Assembly (NCBI RefSeq): GCF_026230105.1
Contig: NC_079478.1
Coordinates: 2,681,653 to 2,745,652 of the forward strand
Direction of reading: 5' to 3'
Length of the DNA stretch: 64,000 bases
Origin: Diorhabda sublineata
Lineage: Eukaryota; Arthropoda; Insecta; Coleoptera; Chrysomelidae
Under the pieces are notes generated by a model. That model searched no databases, was not told the DNA's origin, and saw nothing but the letters and a program-made list of their open reading frames with translations. A program made the translations under genes and the position numbers. Shown one piece after another: positions 1-11,765 of the stretch (positions are counted from its first letter, which is position 1; every line of letters starts with the position of its first letter).

Positions 1-126
1 TTGAACAAAACACTCAATAATAGATGAGATATTAATATCTATAAGAATTGAGAACTTAATTATGCTCAAAAATATGCCACAACAAAAGACCTTATTAAGA
101 CTACTTAATGTTTATAATAGAAGCAA

Positions 127-256
127 AATGCAGTTGAGCTGGTGGAGACATTTGAAGAGAATGAGCAATTCAAGAAAGTGAAAAAAGTTTGACAATCCCA
201 AGGACAACAGAAAGGAAGCAGACGAAGACCAAAAGAAACATGAGATGACCTGATAA
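127..256 (+). pseudogene. LINE C-terminal fragment, decayed
   Basis: The plus strand reads LSWWRHLKRMSNSRK, then after a frame change GSRRRPKET*DDLI. This matches the C-terminal tail of insect endonuclease/reverse-transcriptase LINEs (pattern WxGHVxRM followed by GRRxRGRPxxxWxDDI); the expected Trp is now TGA. Only this tail is left and it holds stops and a frameshift, so it is a dead 5'-truncated copy. The family is known to encode reverse transcription of its own RNA; nothing here could do so. The exact LINE clade is uncertain. Confidence 0.6.
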
Positions 257-3139
257 TAAATTATATTTAGATTTATAGCAATGGAATAATAATCTTTGCT
301 TTATTCATTTGATACAATGCGTCAAATAAAGTGTGAATTCTAGATTCACTTCCAAGTTTTTTATGAGGAAAAAAACCAAATTAATTCAATATTTGAGCGA
401 GTTATCAAGAGACTTTCCGAAGGGAGACGGTCGTTCATTTTTTAATTGCCCGCCAAAATATGAATAATACCTAATATAAATGCAATTAAGTCAAAATCTA
501 TATTTGGAAAATTTTTTTTTGTCGAATCGGGTTTGATAAATCTGTAAAAGGATTGAATTTGAGTCAGATCGAGGACGTTCACAATATTAGTGACTAATGG
601 GCAAAATTCTGGGTCCCAAAGAAACGTTATGTGGCTGGGCAGTGAATAATCTATAATGTGAATAAGAAATTATTAATTAATAGTTAAAGAATGTAATAGT
701 TAATAATTTATGGAAACAATTAGCTGCAAGATAAAGCGTGAAGTAATTTTAATGTTTACAAAAAAAGTTTCTGAATTAGACAGTGATGTGGACTTTTAAA
801 AGCTAGATTTTCTTGACAACATTTCAAGAATAGGACTCAAATGAAAGCAACAGAATCGTTTGCTATTTTCTACTTTCATCTCATTATTTGGTCCTTCAAG
901 TGAGAATCAACTCCATCATTTCTCACTACAAGATGGGTAAACCTATAAATTTCCTAATTTATTCAAACTGTTTTTCAATAATGGGGTAAATTTGCTCACA
1001 CTGTTACTCAATTTATTTTAACACTTATGCTAGACTTAACCAACTTAAACAATAATAAGTAAAAACGCCTTCTCAGAAATTATAAAAAAAAAGACAATTT
1101 AAACAATTCGCCGCTATGATAAAAAACATCAAACGAATTTCACTTTTGCCAAATTTTAGTCTTTTATAACCGAAGCGGCTTCAGGGTCCATGTCGTGGAC
1201 GAGTTCGTAGCATTATAATAAGTTGATCTTTCATTCTCACATTTAATCATTAACTATGATAATTCAGAAACCTAAAGGTGACCGTGAATAATGACGTATT
1301 ATATAAAGTTGCGCTTGTACATGTTCAAATACTTTTCAAAACTTTTGTATCTGGAATCCTTTTAATCCACAAACTAATTAAAGGAGGCAATAAGGTGTTT
1401 TATTATATAAGTTTCTCTATTCAATTTAAATGAAGCGTTGAGCACGGTACACGACGAAATTTGTGTGAAAATTGTCATAAAAGCGGAACTATTTGAGGTA
1501 TTCCGTTGGAATCGTTTGTTGTCTTACAAGTTTTAATATGTTCCTTGAAATGTGGAGTTTAAGTATATTTTCATGTTTGTTTTTATTGCTCCGTTCACAA
1601 TTTTGGTAGTTACTAAGTCCCTAACCGAGATTATTTCATTTTGTCTTACAAAAATGAAAATGGATGATAAATTTCAAGACAATAGCTCGAGATCTCAAAT
1701 CTCGTCGCAGTTTCAGATAATCAGTTCCCATTTACATTATACCTTATTAAAATTTAGTTTATTATCATCATTTTCTTAACGTATAACTTCAAAAAATGGC
1801 GAATCTGTAATACTATAAGTATTTAGAATTTTGTTTAGAGAATAAAACCCTCTAAGCTCGTCATAAAAATTTTAATCAAGCGCTTTCGACTTTCAACGGT
1901 TTAGCGTGCCAGCATAGCATAATAATCTCTGATAAAAAAAAGGGTTATATATTATCGATCTGCTCATTCCGGCACGTATGTTTGTGCTGAAACTTTATTA
2001 AAGCTTTTTATTAAAGTATATAAACAGCATCAACACATTATGTGTCACGTTTGTAGCGCAATTTGTGCCTCTTAATGGCACAGGAAAATTGCAAACTGCT
2101 GCTGCTTGTCCTGCCATCTAGTAAATACATAAAATGTATGTTTCCTTTTAATTTCATCTTCTTTCATATACACTTTTCGGTTTTTATTGTCTTCAACCAG
2201 GTTATATTCTGATAATAAAATTCGTTAACAGAAAAAATCGATAGGAAAGTTTCGCAAACAAAACAACAGGAAATTTGTTGTAATCTAGATATACCCAAGA
2301 AAAGGTATTCCATATCTAATTTTTATTCATGATTTAGGCCAACAAAAGGGTGCAAGACTAATAAGAAAAAGCGATGAATCAAACAGAAACTACACAAACA
2401 GCTGGCCTCGAAACCAAAGCATTGAAAACGACAAAATCAAACTTGTTAATGAGCTGTCGCGTGGCACTCCTGTATTCATGACCTTAAAGTGAGCTTCTGC
2501 TGGTTATTTGGTCTCTGTGAACCCGAAACTACAAGACAGACATGGAATTATCAAAAGATGCTATTGACAATGTAATCAAATTTAATAAGAAGAGCAGAAG
2601 TGATTGCCCGATATCCAGATCGATGCGGGGAACAATGTAAATAATACAAAAAAGAAATGAAATTCCAGAAGACTATTGTAGTGATTACTAGACATTGTTC
2701 TGTTGATACAAGACGCCGCAAATGGGAAACAACTGTTACAAAAAGTGTGATGGAGAAACGAAGTCAAATGCTGGTGGACGATACACTAGTATGCCTCAAT
2801 TTGGACTGCTTGAAATTAAGCTATAAAAGGGAGAAGATAGAAAGGTGGTTATTTAGATAACTTAGTTTCCAAATCGTGGAAAACAGATGGCAATACAATG
2901 GACAGAAAACCTAAAGCATTCCTATTTTTTCACTATCGAAGCAATAGAAAACCATATTACAAAAAATGATAATTATAAGAGAAAAAATAATGGATGAAAT
3001 GCAAACAGAGAACGAAGAAAGCAATCAATGGTAAATATGAAGGAACTGGAAGCATAAAATGGAAAGAAATGGAAGGGGTTACAATTAACTAATTAATATC
3101 TCCATAAATTCTCATTAGTCATTGACATGTCTCGATAGA
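257..3139. other. AT-rich stretch without recognisable gene
   Basis: No long reading frame and no family motif recognised. A block at about 2380-2870 is less AT-rich and contains a broken plus-strand reading with RRAEVIARYPDRCGEQC and MLVDDTLVCLNLDC. It may be the remains of another retroelement, but I could not name it. Confidence 0.4.
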
Positions 3140-3480
3140 TCAATGAGTGTCCGATTCCCTCTTTATTAAATTGTTCTCTCTTGACAATCCTTCTGTGCTC
3201 TTTTTTGACCTACGTTTCTCAGTGGTCTTCCTGTTCTCCTTATCCTTTGTCGTTCTTGTTTGTGCTCCTTCAGTACCTGTTTGGATATTCTGTACATGTC
3301 CAGACCAGATTAGGTGTTTGGTTTTGATGACATCGATTAATGTCTGCCTGACTACCATTATCTTCCTTATTTTGTCATTTATTATCTTGTCCCGAAGGAA
3401 TTTACTTTATAGCTTTTCTCCAAAAGTCCATTTCGGTCGTTGTAAACTTATTTCCATGGACGGAATAATCTGCCATATGT
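3140..3480 (-). pseudogene. LINE C-terminal fragment
   Basis: The minus strand reads QTLIDVIKTKHLIWSGHVQN, the hallmark segment after the reverse transcriptase domain of insect LINEs (TLIDxIExKxLxWYGHVxRM). It is followed by a basic, RGRP-like tail that has drifted into KDKENRKTTEKRRSKK. Upstream on the same strand, EMDFWRKAIK-like residues match the EMxFLRR block of the same family across frame changes. The segment opposes the neighbouring LINE tail at 127-256, so they are separate insertions. Plus-strand frames across this interval are antisense shadows. Confidence 0.65.
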
Positions 3481-5117
3481 TATAATGCTTTTGAGGACCG
3501 AGCTATATATTTCAAGTCAATAAGTTGATTAAATATTAGTAAAAATTTGAATGAAAAATTTCATCTGAACATAACAACAGAAATATAAAAACTAACAAAG
3601 TGATTGTAAAAATGCGCTGCTTTAATAAATGTGGAAATAAACTAAAAAAATTCGCCAGCGCAAAAAATTAGGAAAGAAAACTTTCAATTATTCGAATTAG
3701 CTCAATTTTTCTGTAAGCCACACGAGAGAAAATAACAAGCAAAAAATGTTCGTAGAATTTCGCGGAGGAAATTTTTAAAAACTCTTCAGTGGCAGTTATT
3801 CTATTATCCTCATACTCTTACTCACATTCAAGCAAGAATATAATAGGCAGTTAATCTCTATTCAATAAAAGTATATCTTTTTTGATTCTACTGATAAGCG
3901 TACAAAAGAGTTGGTGAGAAAAGGAAATTAGTAGTATCTTAAACAAAAGCTATTCATTGCAGCTACCTGGTATTTTGAAAAGGTGGGCTTCGATTGTAAA
4001 CGAAACTTCAAGATTGAAATCAGATGTTTGTCACCTCGTGAAACAGCTTCACTTAACACCTGTGATTAAAAGTAGCGATACGTGTTGACGATACATGGTG
4101 GTATGTTATTAAACTTTCATTTAAATATCATATAAACAAATTTTATTGACAATAATAATGTATTTAAAGTAGTTTCGTAATTTTCTTTCTTCGATCATTT
4201 CTGACCATTTTTTTCTATTTCTTGTAATATGTATCAATTCTCCTGTGATTCTTATCCTTAATCCATAAATTTGCTAACTGTAGTCTGCGAAAATTGTTGA
4301 TCAGGGTATTTATTATTGAAAATTTCACAAACCTTTTTTTTAAGTTCTTGTTTTATTACCACAACCATTCATATCACTTATTTATTTGGCTCTTTGGTTA
4401 TTATTTCAGTATCAGAGAATACCTAATTATTTTTTAAATAATAAATATCTGAATAAAATCGACTTGTTTCAGGGTGTTCCACATTGTACATAATAACACT
4501 ACAATTGGTTTAATATTTGGAAAATATAGTTGATAGAAATTTTATAATCTTATGACTTTTAACTTAAATCGTACGGCTTGATATCAATCTTTTTTATTTT
4601 CTCAAGAATGGATTTCTTCGCATAAAAGTCGTCTGGAAGATGTGTATTGAAAATAATTTTTAAGTAATCTCAACTCCAAAAAAAACTCAACTCCCGGATT
4701 TCAAAGCGCGCTCAAAACAAACTTTGCCTTTTTCTTTGGAAACCATTAAAAAGTTCCTGGTCCAACACTCTCTTCTCTCAACACAATATTGACAGCCGAC
4801 TCCATATTGACCAACAAACTCCTTTAATAAGTATTTTATTCGAAGTTGCGGGCCCCCTTATTCAATTTTATCCGGTTTTCATCTGTATACTAATAAAACT
4901 TTACCAAAAGTCGAAGTTTTAGTACGAAGAATTCTGATTACGTTATATTTTTTCTACTAAAAGAACTTCATTGCGTTTTTTAATGAAATTAAAACTTCTT
5001 TTGAATGTAGAGGATACTTTTGAGGTACAATCATTGTTTTTTTTTTCTCATTATCGTTCGGCAAACAACAAATTTATTTGAATATATTCAATTAGTCCAG
5101 TCGAAAAGTTCAGAAAC
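3481..5117. other. Unassigned AT-rich stretch
   Basis: Only short runs of T or A and isolated short frames; no transposase, reverse transcriptase or terminal repeats recognised. Confidence 0.4.
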
Positions 5118-5309
5118 ATGGAAAACAGAGATAAAGGTTCCAAAAATATGAGCGATAACTCATTTGATTCGAAATCACTTTTAGAAGGATTTCAGTCCCA
5201 AGATTCATGGATTCGTCTACAATTGAACTTGTATGGAATTTACAGCCTCCTTATGAAGATTGCCAGAACCGAGATACTCAAAGACGATATTGATAAACTG
5301 TCCAAATAA
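5118..5309 (+). CDS. Short ATG-initiated ORF of unknown nature
   Basis: A 63-codon frame begins with a true ATG (MENRDKGSKNMSDNSFDS) and ends at TAA. The product would be hydrophilic at the start and more hydrophobic in the middle (LNLYGIYSLLMKIA), with no signal peptide and no motif I recognise. In an AT-rich insect genome a frame of this length can arise by chance, and no splice sites or polyadenylation context support it. It may be spurious. Confidence 0.15.
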   Translation: MENRDKGSKNMSDNSFDSKSLLEGFQSQDSWIRLQLNLYGIYSLLMKIARTEILKDDIDKLSK

Positions 5310-5508
5310 ATCTATTTCCCAAGTATTTATTATGATTTATATAAAGGTCTAATAGTTTGTTGTTACAAGATATTCCATATTTTTCGGCAAGTATTTAGTG
5401 ATTCAAACAAAATTTTGTTCATCAATTTCCACATTTTCGACCTTCTGTTTTTTTGTTATATTTTTTAAAAGTAAAACAAAACCGCAGAAAACGTTCGTTA
5501 GAGTATTA

Positions 5509-5692
5509 ACAGGCAGACATTACCAATGGATGAAACGGCACATCAGCAAGTTACGAACATATTTGCAGTTGCGTTTGACACAGTTGACGTGTCATTTATT
5601 AAAAAGGTCAAATTGTTTAATGGAAAAGAGCGGCACTTCCAAACAAGCTGACACTTTCTCCCTTCAACGTATTCTCATTCTTATCAATACGG
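5509..5692 (+). CDS. Possible internal exon (weak)
   Basis: The segment is flanked by a fair acceptor (TATTAACAG before 5509) and a strong donor (ACGGG then GTGAGT at about 5693). One frame is open throughout (HYQWMKRHISKLRTYLQ). A second frame gives a more protein-like stretch, PMDETAHQQVTNIFAVAF and DTVDVSFIKKVKLFNG, but hits a stop at about 5610. I recognise no family. The good donor and acceptor could be coincidence in 64 kb. Confidence 0.15.
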
Positions 5693-5791
5693 GGTGAGTC
5701 GTGACAGAAATAATCGGAGGATAAGTGGAATTTATCATTCTAACTTGTCATGTGTGATTTCTAGAATTCATGATTTATTTTTATATAAAAA

Positions 5792-6595
5792 CTAGCAATA
5801 CCCGTCGCGGCTTCGCCCACGGTTTATTGAGAAATGACTTATGTATTCTATGCATTAATTCAGTTTGGAAGTGTTATAAAGAAAGGACACATTATCATTT
5901 AACACATTTATTATATATACGATGAATAATATAAATACATTTCATTAATATAAAGATATTAAATAAATGATTTATTATTAAAGTAACAGTGATTACAAAA
6001 ACGCAAACAAAATATTGTATCATATATAATTTATGTCAATACTTCTCTGTGAACCACATTAGTTGTTTGCCATCTTTTGCTAAAATAACTAAACTTACTC
6101 GTGATCAGGCTATATAAAATTGACCATGGGAGAAACAGTTCTCTCTCAAATCGATTACTGCCACTTTCAAAGATTGACCTTGTGATAAAACGGAGAAATT
6201 AGTTTTTAGATATTCACACGGGACCCATTTCTTAAAAAAATCGCTTTGATATCTCATTTCGTCATGAAGAATTGCTAAATATATGGCTCAACTATTTGAA
6301 CCCTTGAAAATCGCAGAAATTGGTTTCTAGGTATTTTTTCGGAGAATGTTTTAGTGCTAAAGCGAAGTCGAAATCTTAATTAGCGGCCGAGAAAAACGAA
6401 AAAATCGAATTTGCAAACATACCCCGTTTTAGCCCTTTAAAATCGAAATTTCACAAAATCCTTTCTTAGCGCACCTCTAAACTCCGATACAAACATACCC
6501 TTAATCTTTAATAGCCTTGGCTGAGTGTTGATGAGTGAATGAATCAGTCAGTCAGGACCGTTGGCTATTGGATTCTAACCTACAACTGAAATAGA
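5792..6595 (-). mobile_element. Helitron-like non-autonomous element
   Basis: Read on the minus strand, the 3' end is a GC-rich hairpin (CCGT...ACGG around GCGAAGCCGC) followed after a few bases by CTAG and then host T. This is the Helitron 3' signature of a subterminal hairpin, CTRR, and insertion between A and T. The likely 5' end is TCTATTTCAG preceded by A at 6595/6596. Subterminal sequence such as ACTGACTGATTCATTCACTC followed by a long AACACTCAGCC-type region resembles other insect Helitrons. No Rep/helicase coding remains, so it would depend on an autonomous copy. The 3' end is firmer than the 5' end. Confidence 0.65.
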
Positions 6596-8723
6596 TTATT
6601 ACAACAATTTATCAAGAAATGTTTTGGTATTTTGTATAACTTATTAAATACATGAGAGGCATAAATAAGGAGTTTGTTGAATTAAAAATATTTTGGTTAA
6701 ATTAGGAGGTCGTTATGAATGAAGATGAATTTTCATAAGTTAGATAAATTTATGCAGTTACTAATAACGACGAATTTGTTTTTTTCAAAATCTAATAGAT
6801 ATTTATTAATCACTTTGAGCAATATATTTTGTTCTAAGTAGTTTTTTCAGTTGGAAGATTGATAGTACATAGAATGACATTAGAAAATGTCTTCGGCTAG
6901 TGATCATCAAACAGAGTAAAGTTTGTAGTCACCTTGGTGAGAGGTAATCCGATTGTTGAGTCACATTTTAGTCTGCATAGTATAGTTTTCGTCATAATTT
7001 AATCAAGTAATTTCGTAAATTATGTTTGTTAATATTGGTTTGTGTTTTATCTTCAATTTTAGTAAAGACAGATTGGATTGTGAGGTGTTACCTTCATATC
7101 ATAAAGTAAAAATGCATGAATAGGTAAGATATTATTGTCAGAATTAGCATTAGCTGGTACTGAATCTTGTCTTATGTCAAAGTCACTATCAGAAGTCATT
7201 TCAAATGATAATAGTCTTCATAAAAAGATTTGTACAGTGTTTAAAGGCTCTTTTTAAGAAATATTGGATCAGAAATTTTGAATAATCGTGGGTAATATGG
7301 ATTTGATATATCTTCCAGAACGTAGTAGAACTCCGTTTCTAATAAATTTCACTTCAAAGAAAAACAATGATTGATCGAATCGAAACTACCATTTTTTTCA
7401 TATGAAAGATAAAATTATATCATCTTTTTGATGAAGAATAACTTGAATAGCAAAACAGATATAGCAAAGTCCAAATTAGAATCCATCACCTAATCTGCTG
7501 ATATTATTTCAAAAAGAAAACATTAAGTAGCGACAAAAATCAACAAACTTCATATTTATGTCTTATTATCATTTTGAAGGTTGTTTAAATGTTTAAACTT
7601 TCATTAACAATGTATTCCAAAACAAAACATCAACAAATAATTCTGCATATTCTGTTAATAAAAATTCAACAATCCGTCCCACTATTACAGAATTGATTTC
7701 TAAACCGGTTGGTTTATCTTTAGTAAATTGAACGTGCACAGCTCCTGTTACAGATATAATCAAAAATCAATTAGAACCTTGTTAAATAATAATAATTCCA
7801 ATTTGTCTAACAGAGTTAGATGGTGATGTTAACGTTTTATAAAAGCCCAAAATTAATTATTCTATTAATGTTACAATGATGACGACGCACATAGGGTTCC
7901 GTCTTATTCCTCTTCCGTACCTTATAATCACCTTGTAACTAAATGATCAAGGAAAATTTGAATTGGGAGGGTGAAAGTTAAGCAGATGAACGAGCAGGTG
8001 CTCTATTCCCGGACCGAAAACAGATTGGGATACAATTGATTTAATTAAAATTTATTAAGGATCAAAATACATTGAATCTAATTACATACTAAGTAAGCTG
8101 GAAACTGCTATAATGCTCTCTTACAAATGACTAGTAGTATATTCAAATTAAAAGCATTTGGAAACAAAAATCTTATCAATCAATTTTCAAAATTTTCGAA
8201 ATAAGACACAAGAAATACAATGAGCATCACCATCTACTGTTTCTAGCATGAACTAAGAAAGAAACACTGAGAATTTAATGATAGTTCTTGGTAAAAAAAC
8301 GACAATGAGTAAGATAAAACACAATTTTTTTACCAATGCGTCAATAGATTTATGATGTGTCGAATCTGTGTATATTTTTTTATATAAATTTTATTTTTTT
8401 CATTCATTTTAAAAAATATGTGCTGACATGTCCTACATGTACAGTATCTGTAATGTTGAAAAAAAACGGTAATAGCCCATTAATTCCATTGGGGTTTTGA
8501 GAATCTCGCGTTTTAGTAGCACATAAACGTTAACCCAAAATATATGAGACTGCAGTTCTATTTAATAGAATAAATGAGAGTCTAAATGTATTTGCACATC
8601 AATTTTCTTACGAATTTTAATCTCATGTCTACGTCAAATACATTTTCCATTATCAACGAGTAATTCGACTAATCAAATATTAATAATGGAATAAAGAATA
8701 TAAATGAATATTATCTATATTTT
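6596..8723. other. Unassigned AT-rich stretch
   Basis: Frames are short and no repeat motif was recognised. The clusters at 7140-7500 and 7610-7900 have mixed composition but show no coding pattern. Confidence 0.4.
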
Positions 8724-9808
8724 TGGAGTTTACTCCTTAAGAATCGATTTGTATATATAAGGGGTCCGATATGAGAAAAATCTGAGGAGTAAAATCTATC
8801 GATGAATGACCTCGTTACGTTTTTGGTGCGCACCCTATGATGCGCAACTTTCTAATTTGTCAGTGTCGACATACTTATATTGCTGTTTTTATTATAAATG
8901 TCAATAATTAATATTGTTATTGTGAAGTTTTAATTTTTATCATTATGTTCCGCTAAAGTGAACTGAAAGTATTTTCAAATAACTATGGCAGAAAGAGGTG
9001 TAGATGATATTGCCGGAACATCTAACAAACACGTGGTTGCAAGGTACATTATAATTCATGTATTATATGTATGAGCATGTGCAATTTGTATTTATTAAAT
9101 ATTTTAATATTTATAAATATATATTTGAAAAAAACACATAAAATTACATAATCAACCCAATATGAATTATCGAGCGCATCCACATAAAATAGAAAATTTC
9201 TAACCTAACCAACAATTTATTTTTTTGTCGATGTCTATAAATTCTTCCACTTTATTATGATTTATTTTATAAATATTTTTTAAATATTAACCACTGTAGT
9301 CAATAATTCGATAATATTATCAGAAAAATCAACAATATTTTTTCATTATAATTATGTTTTTATATAATTTTCTTTCGAAAAGTTATTTTTTAGCTTATTT
9401 AAATAATTTTCATGTACAATTTATTAATGTATGTAAAAGATTTAGTAACATAATTATCTTTTTATAACCATTTTTGTTAATTTTAAGATAATATTATATT
9501 TTAAATAAAAAATTAATTATAATAATTTAAAAAAATGTTTATAAAAACCTTTTTTTATCAATTTTCTTAAAGTCGGTTAAAATTTTTATAATTATGCATT
9601 TATAAATTTTCTAATTTTTTTTTTATATTTTTTGACTAGGAAAAAATCTAAACCTCCAAAAACTCCAGCCGAGAGACAGCGAGCTTACAGATTAAAAAAA
9701 AATTAATGAAGGAAGCCCAAAATATTCTGGCAATCAACCAATGTTTTTTAAGTTAAATAAACTCTTTTTGCGTCTGGTTAGACTATCGAACTTAAGGAGT
9801 AAACTCCA
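8724..9808 (+). mobile_element. Inverted-repeat-bounded segment with spliced mini-gene
   Basis: An 18-base motif TGGAGTTTACTCCTTAAG at 8724-8741 recurs exactly as its reverse complement at 9791-9808, and weaker similarity (TCGAT) continues inward. Between them lie a putative 5' leader, a two-exon ORF and an AATAAA at 9756. Two readings fit. The 18-mers may be terminal inverted repeats of a 1.1-kb element. Alternatively a TTAA-targeting element (piggyBac-type duplication) may have landed in the centre of a perfect palindrome, because the two flanks joined at TTAA restore one. Either way the segment looks like a discrete insertion. The superfamily is not identified. Confidence 0.5.
8985..9706 (+). 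CDS. Two-exon ORF, 41 aa, basic tail with AERQRAYR motif
   Basis: Exon 1 (8985-9043) starts at ATG and reads MAERGVDDIAGTSNKHVVAR. It ends at AG/GTACAT. An AT-rich intron of 596 bp follows, ending in a pyrimidine-rich TTTGACTAG. Exon 2 (from 9640) continues in frame as KKSKPPKTPAERQRAYRLKK and stops at TAA 9704-9706. The TPAERQRAYRxKK motif is a recurring N-terminal feature of several insect transposon-encoded proteins, where it may be a basic DNA-binding or nuclear-localisation segment (inference). One A fewer in the A-run at 9695-9702 would move translation into a further open stretch, NEGSPKYSGNQPMFFK, so the parent protein was probably longer. An AATAAA lies 50 bases after the stop. It may be an N-terminal remnant of a transposase gene rather than a working micropeptide. 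Confidence 0.4.
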
Positions 9809-10600
9809 GTCGTGCGTCGGAGCTGACACACACAATTTTGCTCAAATCATTTTCCATTGATATCGAGTACAAAGATAGGGCTCCATTATTTTTGTATTAT
9901 TATTAATATTTCATCAAATTCTTTATACATAACTACTCCCCGTACAGGATCTCTTCTATCCATCTTTTGCTCAATAAACTTTTTGAAGTCTTCGATTTCT
10001 TCCGGTTAATTTTAGGTGCAATTCTCAAAATTGTCAACTTAATAGAATATATTATTTTATTGAGGTGGTAATTGTGGACGTCGTATCGTATCTAGACGCC
10101 CTAAATTGGCTCTAATGGTTTCAAGTTTCGTCGGTTTCCAGAATAAGAAAAGAGGAAAAAATGGGAAATACCAAAATGTGTTTAAAATAACCTCCTGTTC
10201 CAATCTCCGAACGAAGGATGTCTGGAAGGTTTATCAGGTCAAATATCTGTACATCAATATCTGCAGTCGAAGGTACTTCATATTCTGGCTCTATCAGAAG
10301 GAAAGGTGAACTCAACCACATCCAAATTTCACCTTGTATATCCCGGGTACGACTTACACGCCCGATTCAGCAGAAACTTGGAATCGCCGTCTTCGTTAGG
10401 GTCGATATAACCTATGTATCTATCATATGAAAGATGCGTTCCTCCTGCAGATTGGAAACTTGATTGGTTCAATCATATCAATAAAAGGTACCAGCTTGTA
10501 GATCTCTTTAAGATCAAAAAGCTATATACTTCGCAACAGCTCTCTACAAGGATCAGATTCATCCATCTTTGAAGTATTGCTCGCACATTTTGAGATCGGC
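9809..10600. other. Unassigned stretch with minus-strand frames
   Basis: Two minus-strand frames look more protein-like than their surroundings. One at about 9894-10007 reads PEEIEDFKKFIEQKMDRRD and VRGVVMYKEFDEIL. The other at 10121-10321 reads EPEYEVPSTADIDVQIFDL and INLPDILRSEIGTGGYF. They might be exons or pieces of an unrecognised retroelement. No family could be named, and each is short enough to be chance. Confidence 0.2.
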
Positions 10601-10985
10601 TCTCAAGCATACCCTGAGGATGCTCGACTCAATATAGAGGAGAGTTATTCGACTTATAGGCTATCAGAGTTGACCAGAAACTTGAACAAACTACGGCATA
10701 GAAGAAAGTTCGATGACCTGACTCTGTTTTACTGATACTACCACCTAGAGCAGTATTTGCAAGACCTTATTAGCTGGCAGACATGGCTCATGAACACCGA
10801 GATTGTCTGCAGACGCCTAGAACGTCAATGCATCGGGACTGCTGTCTTTGGAGAAATGGAATCGTTCACTAAGGCATATCTATCCCGAATATTACAACCT
10901 GCAAATGTTCAACATCAATATCCACAGACATCTTCACTCACTTAAGAAAATTCAATTATTAAAAGAAATTTACAATTACAAAATT
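10601..10985 (+). pseudogene. Jockey-like LINE C-terminal fragment
   Basis: The plus strand reads RNLNKLRHRRKFDDLTLFY*, then YYH, matching the post-reverse-transcriptase block of Jockey-like LINEs (LxxRRxVxxLxLFYRYYHGxCS). About 150 bases on, in a shifted frame, EKWNRSLRHIYPEYYNLQMF and NINIHRHL match the very end of these proteins (LWNxLPxxIFPxxYNLQxFKxxxxRYL). The copy is broken by a stop and at least one frameshift. The upstream part of the ORF is absent or unreadable, consistent with 5' truncation. Confidence 0.65.
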
Positions 10986-11765
10986 ACAATTTTTAGATCA
11001 CTCTCAATTGAATCGTCTTCTACATACAATTATTTAATGCCCTTAATAACTTTATGAAATTTTGGGACCTATTTTGACTCAACAGAGGTGCAAGTTGATG
11101 TATATGTAAACTTGCCCCAAATCGTTATATTTTGGACTTGTCTATACGCCTCTGCTCTGAGTCAGACTAAAGAGTTGATAAACTTAAGCAAGCAAATATA
11201 ATTATCAGATTGTGATATCGTTGATACGTTGACGTTTTTCCTATTCGAAAATTTCCGGAAACGTGGTCTTCGAAAGTTAACCGATACGAAATGATCGAGG
11301 GTCGTTGTTTAACTAGTTTTCGATAACAAAGTCAACATTATTTCCGACTCGTCGCTGAATCCGAATTCACTTTCCGATTTTCGCACACCTTCCGCTTGTT
11401 TAAATTGGTTGGATGAAGTTAAAAGTTTTCCAATTTCGTAGTTTTTGTAAATTTTGATAAACTATTGTAGTCGATTCTCTAATTTCATAAATTAGATTAA
11501 ATTCCAACGAGATAATTTCACAACTATTGATATTTTGAAAGAAAAAACTTTTCATAATATTTTTTACCGAAAGAGGATTTTTGATTATTATGGTATAGTA
11601 GATACTTCAACCAGAAGAGTGGTGAACAATGTAGCTGAGAAATACTATATCAAAATATATATTCAGAACCAAAATTTCTTGGCATGGATTTCATTTTACA
11701 TTCACAGCAGAAAAAATCAAATCCTTTTAGAGAGAATCAACCGAGAATGTGAAAATCTAGGACTA
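10986..11765. other. Unassigned stretch
   Basis: A plus-strand frame at 11535-11783 (start TTG; FHNIFYRKRIFDYYGIVDTS) has no recognised homology and runs straight into the LINE tail that follows in another frame. The rest shows no motif. Confidence 0.3.

Noticed and set aside
1552..1779. 75-codon plus-strand ORF with hydrophobic start
   Set aside because: Non-ATG start, composition typical of AT-rich DNA, no supporting signal.
3147..3485. 112-codon plus-strand ORF, the second longest in the window
   Set aside because: It is antisense to a LINE C-terminal fragment (GHVxxIQT motif on the minus strand) and shows no family signal of its own.
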